A stretch of 64,000 nucleotides of DNA, taken from Ampelomyces quisqualis. Taxonomy: Eukaryota > Ascomycota > Dothideomycetes > Pleosporales > Phaeosphaeriaceae. Each line of letters opens with the position of its first letter. Within the stretch, counting starts at the first letter, position 1. A program made the position numbers and the translations under genes. The stretch lies in contig JAGTXZ010000018.1 of assembly GCA_018398575.1 (NCBI GenBank), positions 3,720,001 through 3,784,000 on the forward strand, written 5' to 3'. Below are positions 1 through 9,569 of the stretch, piece by piece. Under the pieces are notes generated by a model. The model made no database searches. It worked only from the letters and a program-made list of their open reading frames with translations, and was not told where the DNA came from.

Positions 1-787
1 CGACTACATTTCGGAGCACCTAACCTTCCCGCCTAAAGGCAAATTCCCCACGCCCGCCAACAACAGCAAAGTCGAAGGTTGCAATCTCTGGGAAGACATT
101 TACACCAACGTTTTCTACTCGAACCCCTGCTTCGACGTGTATGCCATTGGCACCACATGCCCGCTACTCTGGGACGTCCTCGGCTTCCCCGGCTCTTTTG
201 ACTACCTCCCTGAAGGCGAGCAAATCTACTTCAACCGCACCGACGTGCAAAAGGCCATCAATGCGCCCATTCAGCCCTGGGCGGAATGTAGTCCCGGTGT
301 TCTCGAGACCGACACCTCGGCTCAGTCGTCGTGGGCCGTCATCCCTAAACTCATCGACGCGCTAGACCGCACTGTAATCGTGCACGGCGAACTCGACTTT
401 ATTCTGCTGTACAACGGCACCCTCATGGCCATCCAGAACATGACATGGGGCGGTCTGCAAGGTTTCCAGTCCGCGCCTTCGGATCCGTTCTTCGTACCGC
501 ACCACGAGGACATTAGCCTTACGAGTCTGAGTGCCAAGGGCATAATGGGCACCACGCACACGGAGCGAAAACTCACGTGGGTCAGCCAGGCGCTGTCGGG
601 CCATATGGTGCCGCAGTATCAGCCGAGTAGTGCGTACAGGCAATTGGAGTTTTTGCTCGGTAGGATCGAGAGCTTGAGTAGTGAGGAGCCTTTTACGACG
701 CTGCCTGGACGCGGGAACAGCACCAGTGGAGGAGATGGAAAGAGACATGTAGGTAGTATGTCGCAGGACGTGAAGAAGTGGTCCTAG
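1..787 (+). CDS. serine carboxypeptidase (S10), 3' part only
   Basis: The gene enters from the left edge in frame from base 2 and ends at TAG 785-787, leaving about 261 visible C-terminal residues. Two S10 active-site regions can be read: HGELDFILLYNG, which carries the catalytic Asp, and SGHMVPQYQPSSAYRQ, which carries the catalytic His. The nucleophile Ser (GESYAG-type motif) and the signal peptide must lie outside the window. Several N-x-S/T sites fit a secreted or vacuolar glycoprotein. Family members remove C-terminal residues from peptides at acidic pH. No intron is seen in the visible part. The family call is secure, but the substrate preference cannot be told. Confidence 0.88.
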   Translation, partial: DYISEHLTFPPKGKFPTPANNSKVEGCNLWEDIYTNVFYSNPCFDVYAIGTTCPLLWDVLGFPGSFDYLPEGEQIYFNRTDVQKAINAPIQPWAECSPGVLETDTSAQSSWAVIPKLIDALDRTVIVHGELDFILLYNGTLMAIQNMTWGGLQGFQSAPSDPFFVPHHEDISLTSLSAKGIMGTTHTERKLTWVSQALSGHMVPQYQPSSAYRQLEFLLGRIESLSSEEPFTTLPGRGNSTSGGDGKRHVGSMSQDVKKWS

Positions 788-1003
788 ATACGAGTTAGAA
801 GTCGCTAGTAACGTATCTTGCCGTTGTAATTGCTCCTCGCTCACCCGCAACCCTCACCCTGTCTACCGTCAACATGTGAACTAATATCGTCGGAAATATC
901 ATGCTTCGCTGCGGACAAATGGTGTCAATAGCTATGTTGATACGTTCGGTGAGGGCTTCATGCTAGGCCTGGTGAGCGCAAGGCAGCGTGGCGATCGAAT
1001 CCA

Positions 1004-2284
1004 TCAACCAGCAACATTCTCAGCCGTCTTCTTCCCATCCCTCCCCAACGTCCCTTGTGCCCTTTGTAATTCCTCTTCGCTCGTCCCCCCGTCTGCAAAC
1101 ATCTTGGTGATGGCTTCGATAGTGGTGTTCCCACCACTAAACACCACACCTACATTCCACCCTTCCTCTGCCGCCTCCTTCTCTACCATGCGCCGAAAGT
1201 CTTCGTTGTACAGCACAGTCGCCAGGCCCACGACTCCACTCGGTTCAACGACACACTTCATTCTTTCCAGCACCAACTGCATCGCGTCCTTGATGTTTTG
1301 CTCAGTGACGGCGTACAAGCCGTTGACGTACGCCTTCTTCGAGATGATCTCCCAGGGACATATCCCCAGCTGTGTTCGCAACCCGTCCGCGATGGTCAGA
1401 GTCTTGACGGTCTCGACGCGCCGGCCCGCTTCCACGCCACGCCGCGCATCGTCGGCGCCTTGGAAGCTTGGTTCCGCGCCGTAGACGCGTGTGGGGGTGT
1501 GGTAGAGCGATATAGCGGTGCCGGACAACAGGCCTCCCCCGCCGCACGGCACAAGCAGAGCGTCGAGGCCTGTCTTTCCTGCGACGCCCAGCTCCGGACA
1601 GGCAGCCAGTAATTCGGCGACCTCGGCGGTAGCCTCCAGACCCGTTGTGCCCTGGCCGAGCATGACGTCCGGGTGGTCGTACGGCGGGACGAGAGTGGCG
1701 CCGGTGTCGGCCTGGATGGCGGCGACGACGGCCTCGCGCTCTTGGGCAGTGGAGCCGCAGAAGTGAATGGTGGCAGAGTGGGCGCGGGTGCCGGAGATTT
1801 TCGAGGGCGTGGAAATAGACGGCATGACGATGTGTGCGGGGATGGAGAAGGTGCGGGCGGCGAGGGCGAGGGCTTGCGCGTGGTTGCCTTTGTACCGTCA
1901 TCAGCTACACAATCTATGGTGGATGCGAAAGCAGACAAAGACACACACACCACTGCTATGCGTAATCACGCCCTTCCTCCTGACCTCCTCTATGCCTTGC
2001 TCTTCCATCAGTCGCAGCACCGCGTGGAAGGCGCCGCGCACCTTGAATGCGCCCGTGCGCTGCAAGTTCTCACACTTGAAGAACAAGCGCATCTTCGGCT
2101 TCGCCGGCGCCTGTCCCTCCCATGGCGTGGCCCTCAGTGCTTCAGCCGTTTGTGGCGTGGATGCGAGCTTCGACAGCGTAGTGTTGGTCAGGATGGGGGT
2201 GCGGTGGATGTGTGCCGCGATGAGTTGGTGGGCAGCTTCCACCGACTCCCGGGTCAGCGGCCTGGAGACGGTGTTGGTAGACAT
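1004..2284 (-). CDS. PLP-dependent serine/threonine dehydratase (serine racemase-like)
   Basis: Two exons (2284..1951 and 1887..1004) with a 63-bp intron give 405 residues. The splice falls inside the SSGNHAQALALAA motif, which reads correctly only after joining. Lys81 in TGAFKVRGA is the expected Schiff-base lysine, and the glycine-rich PCGGGGLLSG at about 224-233 is the phosphate-binding loop. This is the fold-type II architecture of threonine/serine dehydratases and serine racemases, which deaminate L-Ser or L-Thr to the 2-oxo acid. There is no C-terminal ACT regulatory domain, so it resembles the catabolic or racemase-like form rather than biosynthetic ILV1. Substrate (L- or D-serine, threonine) is not decidable here. 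Confidence 0.88.
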
Positions 2285-2758
2285 GGTGTTGGTCGCGACT
2301 TCGAGACATGGTGGGCGGTGGAACTTGGAAGAGTTGATATGTGGGGGATGTTGGGGAAATGCTGGGGCGAGTCAGGTGAGTAGTCGACGTGGCCGGAGCT
2401 GACTCGAAAGCCTAGATATTTGCCTCACACCAGCCCTTGTCAATCGATCCTCTGTTGTACCTGTCTGTATAGCCCCACAAGCCAAGAGGGTGTCGATGGT
2501 ATGCGTATAGGTGTGCGTGGCGGCCTCAAGTAGGCCATCATCGGCTCAGACAAGTTTGATCAAGTAGCCTGTATGACTTGGATGCATCTGACACGAAATG
2601 GATAAGACTTTCGAAGACGCAACAACAGAGTAGATTCCGAGGAGGTATAACTACACAATCCTGACGACTACTCTGAGCTTGGCAAAATGCCAGCTGTCAC
2701 AGCTAACTACCACAAACCACACTTCACAAACCACCAAGCCACACGCTGGCAAGCACCA
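2285..2758. other. intergenic, no gene seen
   Basis: This is the space between the dehydratase start and the stop of the F-box-like gene, both on the minus strand. It should hold the dehydratase promoter and the 3' end of the F-box-like gene. I see no conserved reading frame or repeat in it. Confidence 0.5.
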
Positions 2759-3472
2759 CTACTCTCCCAACTCAATCTCGATCAAGTCGGCCACTTGCTG
2801 ACAGAGCTTTTTGCCCTGGGGATGCTTCAGCACCTCGATAGTCACAGAGTCGCGGGCCCGAACCCTGAAGCCTGCCTGCCGGACGATGTCGAGTGTCTTC
2901 TGGTCCTGGCCCGCGCTGAAGTGTGTGTACAGGATGATATGCAGCGTGTCGAGGTTGCTGAAGCCCTTCGAGGCAGAGGTGAGGTCCCGTAGGATACACG
3001 CGCCAGGGGAGTGCTTGTACAGCTCCTCTACGGAGCCGATACTGCCGACTGTCGTCGTGTCGCGCCCGAGAGATTCGTTGAAGGTGAGGATGCGGTACTC
3101 GTCCTCGAGGCAGATGGAGATTGTGATGCGTCGGAGAAAACCGCGGACCGAAGTTGGAGGAAGGCAGGGTCCAGTTCTGCACCAGGAGTACCAATCGCAG
3201 TGTCTCCTTGTGTGCTTGAAGAAGAATTCGTTGTTGTGATAGAAGACCTCCATGATCCACTGGCAGAAAGTTTTGTTGATGGAGCGAATGTTGATGAAGG
3301 AATTGAAGGCGTTGAGGATGCCGAAACGGCTCTGGTCGACGACTTTTGGCATGTAATAGGGGCCAACGAGGACGAGCTGCTCGATAATCTTGAGCGTGAT
3401 TTCGACGGGCAAGCGCTGGAACATGGGCCCAACTGGCGCCACGTACTCTGGAATCGAGATCACGTCAGACAT
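2759..3472 (-). CDS. F-box-like protein of unknown function
   Basis: A single-exon gene of 237 residues. Near the N-terminus, FQRLPVEITLKIIEQLVLV (about residues 18-36) matches the leucine/proline pattern of a degenerate F-box, the segment that binds Skp1 in SCF ubiquitin ligases. The rest has no recognisable LRR or WD repeats and resembles the many lineage-specific F-box-like hypothetical proteins of filamentous ascomycetes. The start is the first ATG of the frame, and a TATA-like box lies about 200 bp upstream. The call rests on the N-terminal motif only, and a role in substrate ubiquitination is inference. Confidence 0.6.
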   Translation of the reverse strand: MSDVISIPEYVAPVGPMFQRLPVEITLKIIEQLVLVGPYYMPKVVDQSRFGILNAFNSFINIRSINKTFCQWIMEVFYHNNEFFFKHTRRHCDWYSWCRTGPCLPPTSVRGFLRRITISICLEDEYRILTFNESLGRDTTTVGSIGSVEELYKHSPGACILRDLTSASKGFSNLDTLHIILYTHFSAGQDQKTLDIVRQAGFRVRARDSVTIEVLKHPQGKKLCQQVADLIEIELGE

Positions 3473-5369
3473 GATGATGGTTGTGGAGATAGAGTGGAGT
3501 ATGGTGAAGGTTGTGGAGATAGAGTGCAGTATGCCTGATAGGAGGATCTGAAAGAGCAGCTAAGAGATGAATCCGCTGGAAGTATGGAAGATGGTCGCTT
3601 TGGGCACGAGTCTCTGGTTGAGGTCGACTTTCGAACGCTGAGGAAGCCAGTGGAGGGGTGGAGGAGCCAGCTCTTATACCCTGCCCACGGAGAGCCTCCC
3701 ATAGCACGCTCTGAACAGCTTCATCGCTCATCTCTCAGTATGAGAGTGAACTCGATATACTGCCGCCTGCAATCGTACGACTCGAAGGCGGCGAACACGT
3801 GTGGTGCCTGGCCTCTCATTCGTTGTCGGGGGACATCCTGCTCGTCCGATGGACCACATCGTTGGGTTTCCAACTGAGCTACTCCGGAAACAGGCTCTAT
3901 TTGCCCTTTTTTGGCTTGGGCCAGACTCTCATTGGCGGGAAGAAGGACGCTGGCCGAGTACCGAGATGCTGCCGGCAGCCTTGAGTTCACTGCTATCCAA
4001 GTTGCCGGTAACATAGAGCTTGCTTAGACCTCGTAGCGCTACACGTGATATGGTAGAAGCAGGGCTCGGTGAAGGAGCTCCGAGAAGCGTGCTCTGTGGA
4101 ATCCCAAAGATCGGTACGGAACCAGCCGAAGACCGAGAGCCGACATGTCTCCCACAGGCAGCATCACACGGCCGAACCCCAGGAGACGTTGTCGACGAGC
4201 TTAGCATCATACTGAAGGCCACAGCAGGGACTTGGAATGCATGCTACGTCTGCTGCAGTCTCTCGTGGTACCTGGCAGGACGTCCCGGCTCTGATAGAGG
4301 CGCTTGGACGGAGACGTCCGTCACGGCGGCGCGGCGGTCATCGGAGATCGAGATCGGCCATTGCACCAATGGACTCCGGCTCAAGGCACACGGTAGATGG
4401 CGCGATGCAACAAAAAGCCACGCGACACTCCCTTGGTGGATAGAGCAAAGCACTCCTCGTGCACAAGAGCAGAACGACATCAGCGCGCGGCCATATGCAG
4501 TTGGCACCTGTTGATGTGAACGGGCTTCCCCCAACTCCACACAGTACGTGTGAGCGGAACAACATGGAGCGGCAACACAAGATTTGGACAGGAGCAACTT
4601 GGACTGAAACGACTGCAAGTCCAAGTGTGCGAGCAAAGGATGACTACGAAATATTAGTGTTATACACACGCGAGATGAGCAGAGAATATGACATGAACAT
4701 GAACGAAATGCTAGATTGTGTGATCAGACATTGACGTGGGAGAACGTGAGAAGAATCGATTCATGTGAGCGATCTAGACAATTATCAGCAGTGCACAAAG
4801 CTTGAAGGCCTAGCGATGTCAGACACGAGCGACTTGAAATGATTAGCTTTCGACTTCGGCGCGTGTGGCGGGACAAGCTATCTAGTCGTTGCAGCTACGT
4901 CGAACTGGCGCTCTTGGGCCAAGAATATCACAGTGATGACCCTGGAGCAGGGCAGCATGCAGTGATATTGCTGAAAAGCAGCTGTTGCCAGGCGATCTGC
5001 GGAAATATCAGTGGGGAGTTCACACGACGAAGAGCTGGGCGTTGCACATGTTAGCGAAGCGGGGGATTAGTTTGAGGCCGAAGCGAAGCATTCCCACCCG
5101 CCGCAAAGCCACAACGAGGAAGCTGGGAAGCGGGTGGAAATTGCTTGCTGGTGTCGAGTGTGTGGAGGAGAAAAGAGCAAAGGTGAGCAAGACATGTTGT
5201 TTGCGCAACGCCAAGACATGGTACGTGCACACGCGTAGAGTTGCCGTGCCGATGTGGTTCGGCAATAAATACAACGAGACGCCGACGCTCCCATCCGAAT
5301 CCACATGCAGCTCAGCCTTTCTGGTACTCCTCCAGCGTAGACGGCACTGCCTTCACCCACTGCTATGAT
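3473..5369. other. long intergenic region without a supported gene
   Basis: Several open frames of 60-215 codons occur on both strands, but none shows a family motif, consistent codon use or splice-compatible continuation. The right end should contain the promoter of the Zn2Cys6 gene starting at 5370, and the left end that of the F-box-like gene. Confidence 0.5.
3672..3679 (-). promoter_or_regulatory. TATA-like box of the F-box-like gene
   Basis: On the minus strand the sequence reads GGTATAAGAG, about 200 bp upstream of the start at 3472. It is the clearest TATA-type element in this promoter. Its use is inferred from position only. Confidence 0.35.
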
Positions 5370-7523
5370 ATGACCAAGCGGTCGCGTGACAGTTTCGAAG
5401 CCTCCTCGCAACCTGAGCCAGCTGGACGACACGCATCTTTGGATGCGGATGGAATTGGCAGCCAGGAAGAGGCAGATGGCTCGGCCCTGAAGAAGGCACG
5501 CTCGTTCATGGCGACGTTGGTGAGTAACTAGAAATGAAATTACAGGCAATACTGACTGTTCAAGGCTTGCGATGTTTGCCGTTCGAGGAAGACAAGGTGC
5601 GACGAAGACAGACCAAGATGCGGTACGTCCAATGACGAAGCGTCGAACCTGACGCGGTGACTGACCACGGTGACAGGCTACTGCAAGACTATGAATTTGG
5701 AGTGTAAATACCAAACACCCCGTGCGACCAAAAAGGACCAGTCCATGGCCGTGGCCATCAATGCGATCAGAAGACTCGAGTCGAAAATTGAAGAGTTGAC
5801 CTCTGCCGTCAACACTTCACGAGCCTCGCATGCGCCGCCGCTGCCGCCGCCACCTGTCGCGCCAACAGTTGACCACCGCTCACCCCTATCGACCTTCTCG
5901 CAGTCTAGCCCAGCAGGGCATGCTTCTGGATTCACTTCGGCCCTGTCACACCACGAGATGGCCATGTCCCCTCAAACTGCCGCGACTCCTGGCAAAAGTC
6001 CTTTCTCCATCACAGAGACTCAAACCAGGGTACCCCTCTCCTTCAGTCAGCATCGAGTCGCACTCTGGCCTGCAGTGAAGCAGGTACTTCCAGTGGAGTT
6101 CGTAGATGCACGTTCGGAGCTTGCTCAAGACTACATTGTAGAGATTGAGAATCAGCGAGCCCCTTTGCCAGTCCACATCGAACGGCCTTACGGCACACTC
6201 CCAGACTCATGGTTGATGAGCCTCCCCCAATCGGTCATCAAAGCGCTTGCTGACGCCTACTTTGCTGTCTTTCATCGCAACACTCCTATTCTTGACAAGT
6301 TCTTCTTCTACTCCAGCACGCTGGAGATGGCCACAGAGAACGAATTTGGTTACGACGTTGGTTCATGTCTAGTACTGATCGTGCTCGCACTTGGATGCTT
6401 GGCTGTCAAAGCGCACGAAGAAGGTAACTTTGCTGTTCCGTCACGAGTCCCAGCGCCGGAAAGAGGTTTTGTGCGACCTGAATGGTATGAGCTTATTTTG
6501 GATGAAACTCCAGGCCTCAAATTCTTCAATGAAGCGCGGAAGCGATTTGGCTTTATCATGTGCCAGAACGATCTACAGGCGGGACAGTTTTACATGCTGT
6601 CCACATTGTACTATGCTCAAGTTTTGCGGCCTCTGGATTCGTGGACGACTGTAAATCGAGCCGCGCTCTGCTGCACGAGCATTCTGAGTCGGACAAAGTC
6701 AAGTACTTTCGACCAGTGGGAGGGCGACATGTTCTCGAGACTGTTCTGGAACACGTTGATGTACGAGACTGTCATCACACAGGAACTCGACCTTTTACCG
6801 CACAGCGGGCTATTGGAGTACGAGCCAGACATAGCATTACCGAAGTTCACATCCTGTCCTCGCCCCAAGACATGCATAGCGGGACTTCTCACCGACGAGG
6901 ATGATTCTTTCTTCAACTTTCATTTCCTCGCGCAGGCTGCCCATCGCATCATTCTCACCCGCGTCAAGCAGAGCTTGTACTACTTTGCTGAGAAAGACGG
7001 CTATCCTGGTGTAAGCATGACGATGGAGATGCACCATCAACTGGAGCAATGGCGCGCCAACCTGCCCCCTTCTCTTCAGTTCTCTGATAACGAAAGCGCC
7101 GATGACTCGCCTAGCCCGGCGCATGTCATTGCCAAAGCAATGCTGCGAAGTCGGTACCTTGTGGCCAAGTTCCACATCGGCCGGCCATTTCTTTACAAAG
7201 CTCTACACGCGCAGGGCTACACCAACGACGCAGAGTATAACGAGGTTCGAGAAGGTCTTCGCGGAGGAATGTACTGGCCGACCACCATGGGGCTCTGCAC
7301 CCAGATGCTGTCGGCTCTACCGCTAAAGTTTGGTTGGTGTTGCCAGTGCTTCGGTCAAGTGCTGTTGTTCCACGCTGTGGCGCGATCGGCAGACCAGAAG
7401 CTGAGAGATACGCTGCCCGTGGGGTGGCAGGAGTGGGTGCAGATTATGATGGCGCTGATTGAGCATTGCGCACGCGACAGCCCGGGCATTGCAAAGGACG
7501 CTGAGCTGCTCCGCTTGCTGTAG
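5370..7523 (+). CDS. Zn2Cys6 fungal-specific transcription factor
   Basis: Three exons (5370..5519, 5565..5622, 5677..7523) give 684 residues. The two short introns (45 and 54 bp) flank a 58-bp exon that carries most of the zinc cluster. After joining, Cys52, 55, 62, 69, 72 and 79 have the spacing C-x2-C-x6-C-x6-C-x2-C-x6-C. A coiled-coil-like dimerisation stretch follows (about 93-115), then a proline-rich linker and a Fungal_trans-type regulatory domain (roughly 230-560). The start MTKRSRDS was chosen because it directly precedes a basic nuclear-localisation-like N-terminus. Such proteins bind CGG-type sites as dimers in the nucleus. The target pathway is unknown, and the neighbours do not form an obvious cluster. 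Confidence 0.85.
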
Positions 7524-7711
7524 TCGGAGCTTTGATTTTGATTGGGTGTGGCTATCAAAGAAACCGCAGGAAGCCGTGTAGCAGTTCTTGAGAAGCTGAA
7601 TAGAAGCCGCGTCGACCAAAGCCTGGCACATTGTTCTTGCGCCCAGGAACGCTCCAGCCCTTGCGCATTTGCCGACTAGTCCCAGTGCTCTGGAGCTCCA
7701 TCTTGCATTTT

Positions 7712-7841
7712 GGGCGATTTGATGGCGGCGACCATTCCGCCATCGTCCAAATAGGTATGGCTCGCCCCATAAGTTTGGGCGATTTGATGGCGGCGACCAT
7801 TCCGCCATCGTCCAAGCAGGTATGGCCCGCCCCACGAGTTT
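7712..7841. repeat. 65-bp tandem duplication with internal palindrome
   Basis: Two adjacent 65-bp copies (7712..7776 and 7777..7841) differ at five positions, all transitions, with A/T in the first copy and G/C in the second. Each copy contains the inverted repeat GATGGCGG-N8-CCGCCATC. It lies between the Zn2Cys6 gene and the glycosyltransferase gene, about 420-550 bp upstream of the latter's ATG. Confidence 0.85.
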
Positions 7842-7860
7842 GGTTGGCTTGTGGGGCGGG
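7826..7860. repeat. 10-bp perfect inverted repeat
   Basis: CCCGCCCCAC at 7826-7835 is exactly complementary to GTGGGGCGGG at 7851-7860, with a 15-nt loop. It overlaps the end of the 65-bp duplication. It could form a hairpin or be a paired binding site. It has no T-tract and should not be read as a bacterial-type terminator. Confidence 0.6.
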
Positions 7861-8068
7861 TAAGCTTAGAACTTACGTAGCTGCCACTCACCCGACGCGA
7901 CCACTCCCCTCCCTGCGCTCGTTCATAATCTCTCCCTTTTGTCTTCTTGTCTTTCACATTTTTGTCGCGACTCGTTTGATCTGCACCCCAAGGATCAGTT
8001 GGCACTGTTGGCTAGCAGGCTGTTTCTTAGGCACCGGAAACCACGGCACAACTCTTCCGCGCGATCCG

Positions 8069-8183
8069 TCTGAACAACTGTCTGAACAACGTGTGAACAA
8101 CCATCTGAACAACCATCTGTACAACTATCCAAACAACCATCTAAACAACCATCTCCACAAATATCTCCACAACTATCTGCTCC
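8069..8183. repeat. degenerate 12-bp minisatellite
   Basis: About nine head-to-tail units related to TCTGAACAACCA run through the probable 5' UTR or promoter of the glycosyltransferase gene. One unit is 11 nt long and the last units drift towards TCTCCACAACTA. It ends about 75 bp before the ATG at 8258. Confidence 0.8.
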
Positions 8184-8257
8184 ACTGGCAGCCAGACCAC
8201 GTTATCCTCTCTGCACAACACTCGCCGCACACGGTGCCACGCTGCTGGACCGCACCC

Positions 8258-9569
8258 ATGGGCCTGAACAAATATTCCTACCACTCGCTTGCGAATACGG
8301 GGCCTCAGGGCCGGTGGCGGCGTGTCCTCCTGGTAGCCATGATCCCCATGGCTTTCGTCCTCGTCTACTACAGCTATCCGCACGACTACATGCCCAGCAA
8401 GTTCACAACATCACAGTATGCCCCCCGGGCACCTGCACATAGCCTTGGCTGACACAGCAACAGATATCCAAAGATGCAGAATGTTTCCCTCGATGCCCAC
8501 GACGTTACGATGCCCACGATATTAAAAGCCCTCTACGGCCCCATCTTACACCCGGTCGACGCGGCGAACTTTACCGACGAGGACGGCGACGTATACCGTC
8601 TCCACGGCGCACCAAAGTTCACGCAGAAGCTGGGCAAGAAGGTGCTCATACTCGACATCGACAGCAGGCCATTGACTGGCGAAGGCCAACTCATGAACAC
8701 AAATCTCAAGTGGAAGGGCATGCGACCGCTTTCTGCGGGCATGCTCAGTCATTACATGTTCGGTACGCTTCCATTCAGCCAAGGGAGAATTGGAGACGCG
8801 GACTAACATCTCGGCAGCACAAGTCCATGGCTACGACTACAAGTTCATTCGCGCGCCCGACTACGCCGACCGGTGGGGCACCTGGGTCAAGGTGCCCATG
8901 ATGAAGGAAGCTCTGAAGACTCACGAGTACATTGTTTTCATGGACTCGGACGTCATGTTCCACTACCCCCACCTCCCGCTCGAGTGGCTCATGAACTACT
9001 GGAACATGACCGATGATACCCTCGCCATGATGTCCATCGACCCGAACGAGCCGCAAAACTACGACACGAAGGGGAATCGCTACCTGAACACTGGTTTCGT
9101 CATTGCGCGACAGAGCAAACGCACACAAGAAATGTACAAATCATGGGCAGAGTGCCCCTCGGAAACTAAATACCCAGGTTGTGCGAAATGGAAGCTGGAC
9201 TGGGCGCACGAACAAGCAGCATTTGGAAACTACCTTCGCTACGACTACGACCGCCCCGACGATATTCGCGTACTACCATGTGTCGAGGCCAATGGTGCAC
9301 CGGAAGCCGCCAATCGTGGTGGCTGCAAGGGCGTTTTCGTACGCCATTTCTGGGTGGACAAGGGATTGGTAGCGAAGAACCTAGCGGACCAGGTCATGCA
9401 ATACTTCCTACCGAGGCTGCACCAGTTGTACCTCTCCACAGCGCATGAACACATTGTCGACGCAAAGGGCTACAGGTTAGAGGGAGCCGACTTGATTGAT
9501 ATGACAGAGGACGAGAAAGAAGCGTTGAGAAAAGAGGCTGGCAAGAACCAAAAGGACGAGGGATTCTAG
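8258..9569 (+). CDS. type II membrane glycosyltransferase, GT34 (GMA12/MNN10)-like
   Basis: Three exons (8258..8415, 8464..8762, 8818..9569) give 402 residues. A short cytoplasmic N-terminus is followed by one hydrophobic anchor at about residues 22-39, the topology of Golgi glycosyltransferases. The catalytic domain contains YIVFMDSDVMF with a DxD-type motif at 195-197 that would bind Mn2+ and the nucleotide sugar. A later block, YLNTGFVIARQS, and the HEQAAFGNYL segment fit a GT-A fold. Members of this group add galactose or mannose to glycans. The exact CAZy family is a judgement from motif layout, so GT34 is likely but not certain. Two potential regulatory repeats lie upstream. Confidence 0.72.

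Noticed and set aside
1302..1953. Long minus- and plus-strand frames over the dehydratase exon
   Set aside because: They are shifted readings of the GC-rich second exon with Arg/Pro-rich, non-family sequence.
5067..5714. 215-codon minus-strand frame upstream of and over the Zn2Cys6 start
   Set aside because: It overlaps exons 1 and 2 of a well-supported gene and has no motif of its own.
8069..8183. Possible CRISPR-like array
   Set aside because: The 12-bp units are contiguous without spacers and the genome is fungal.
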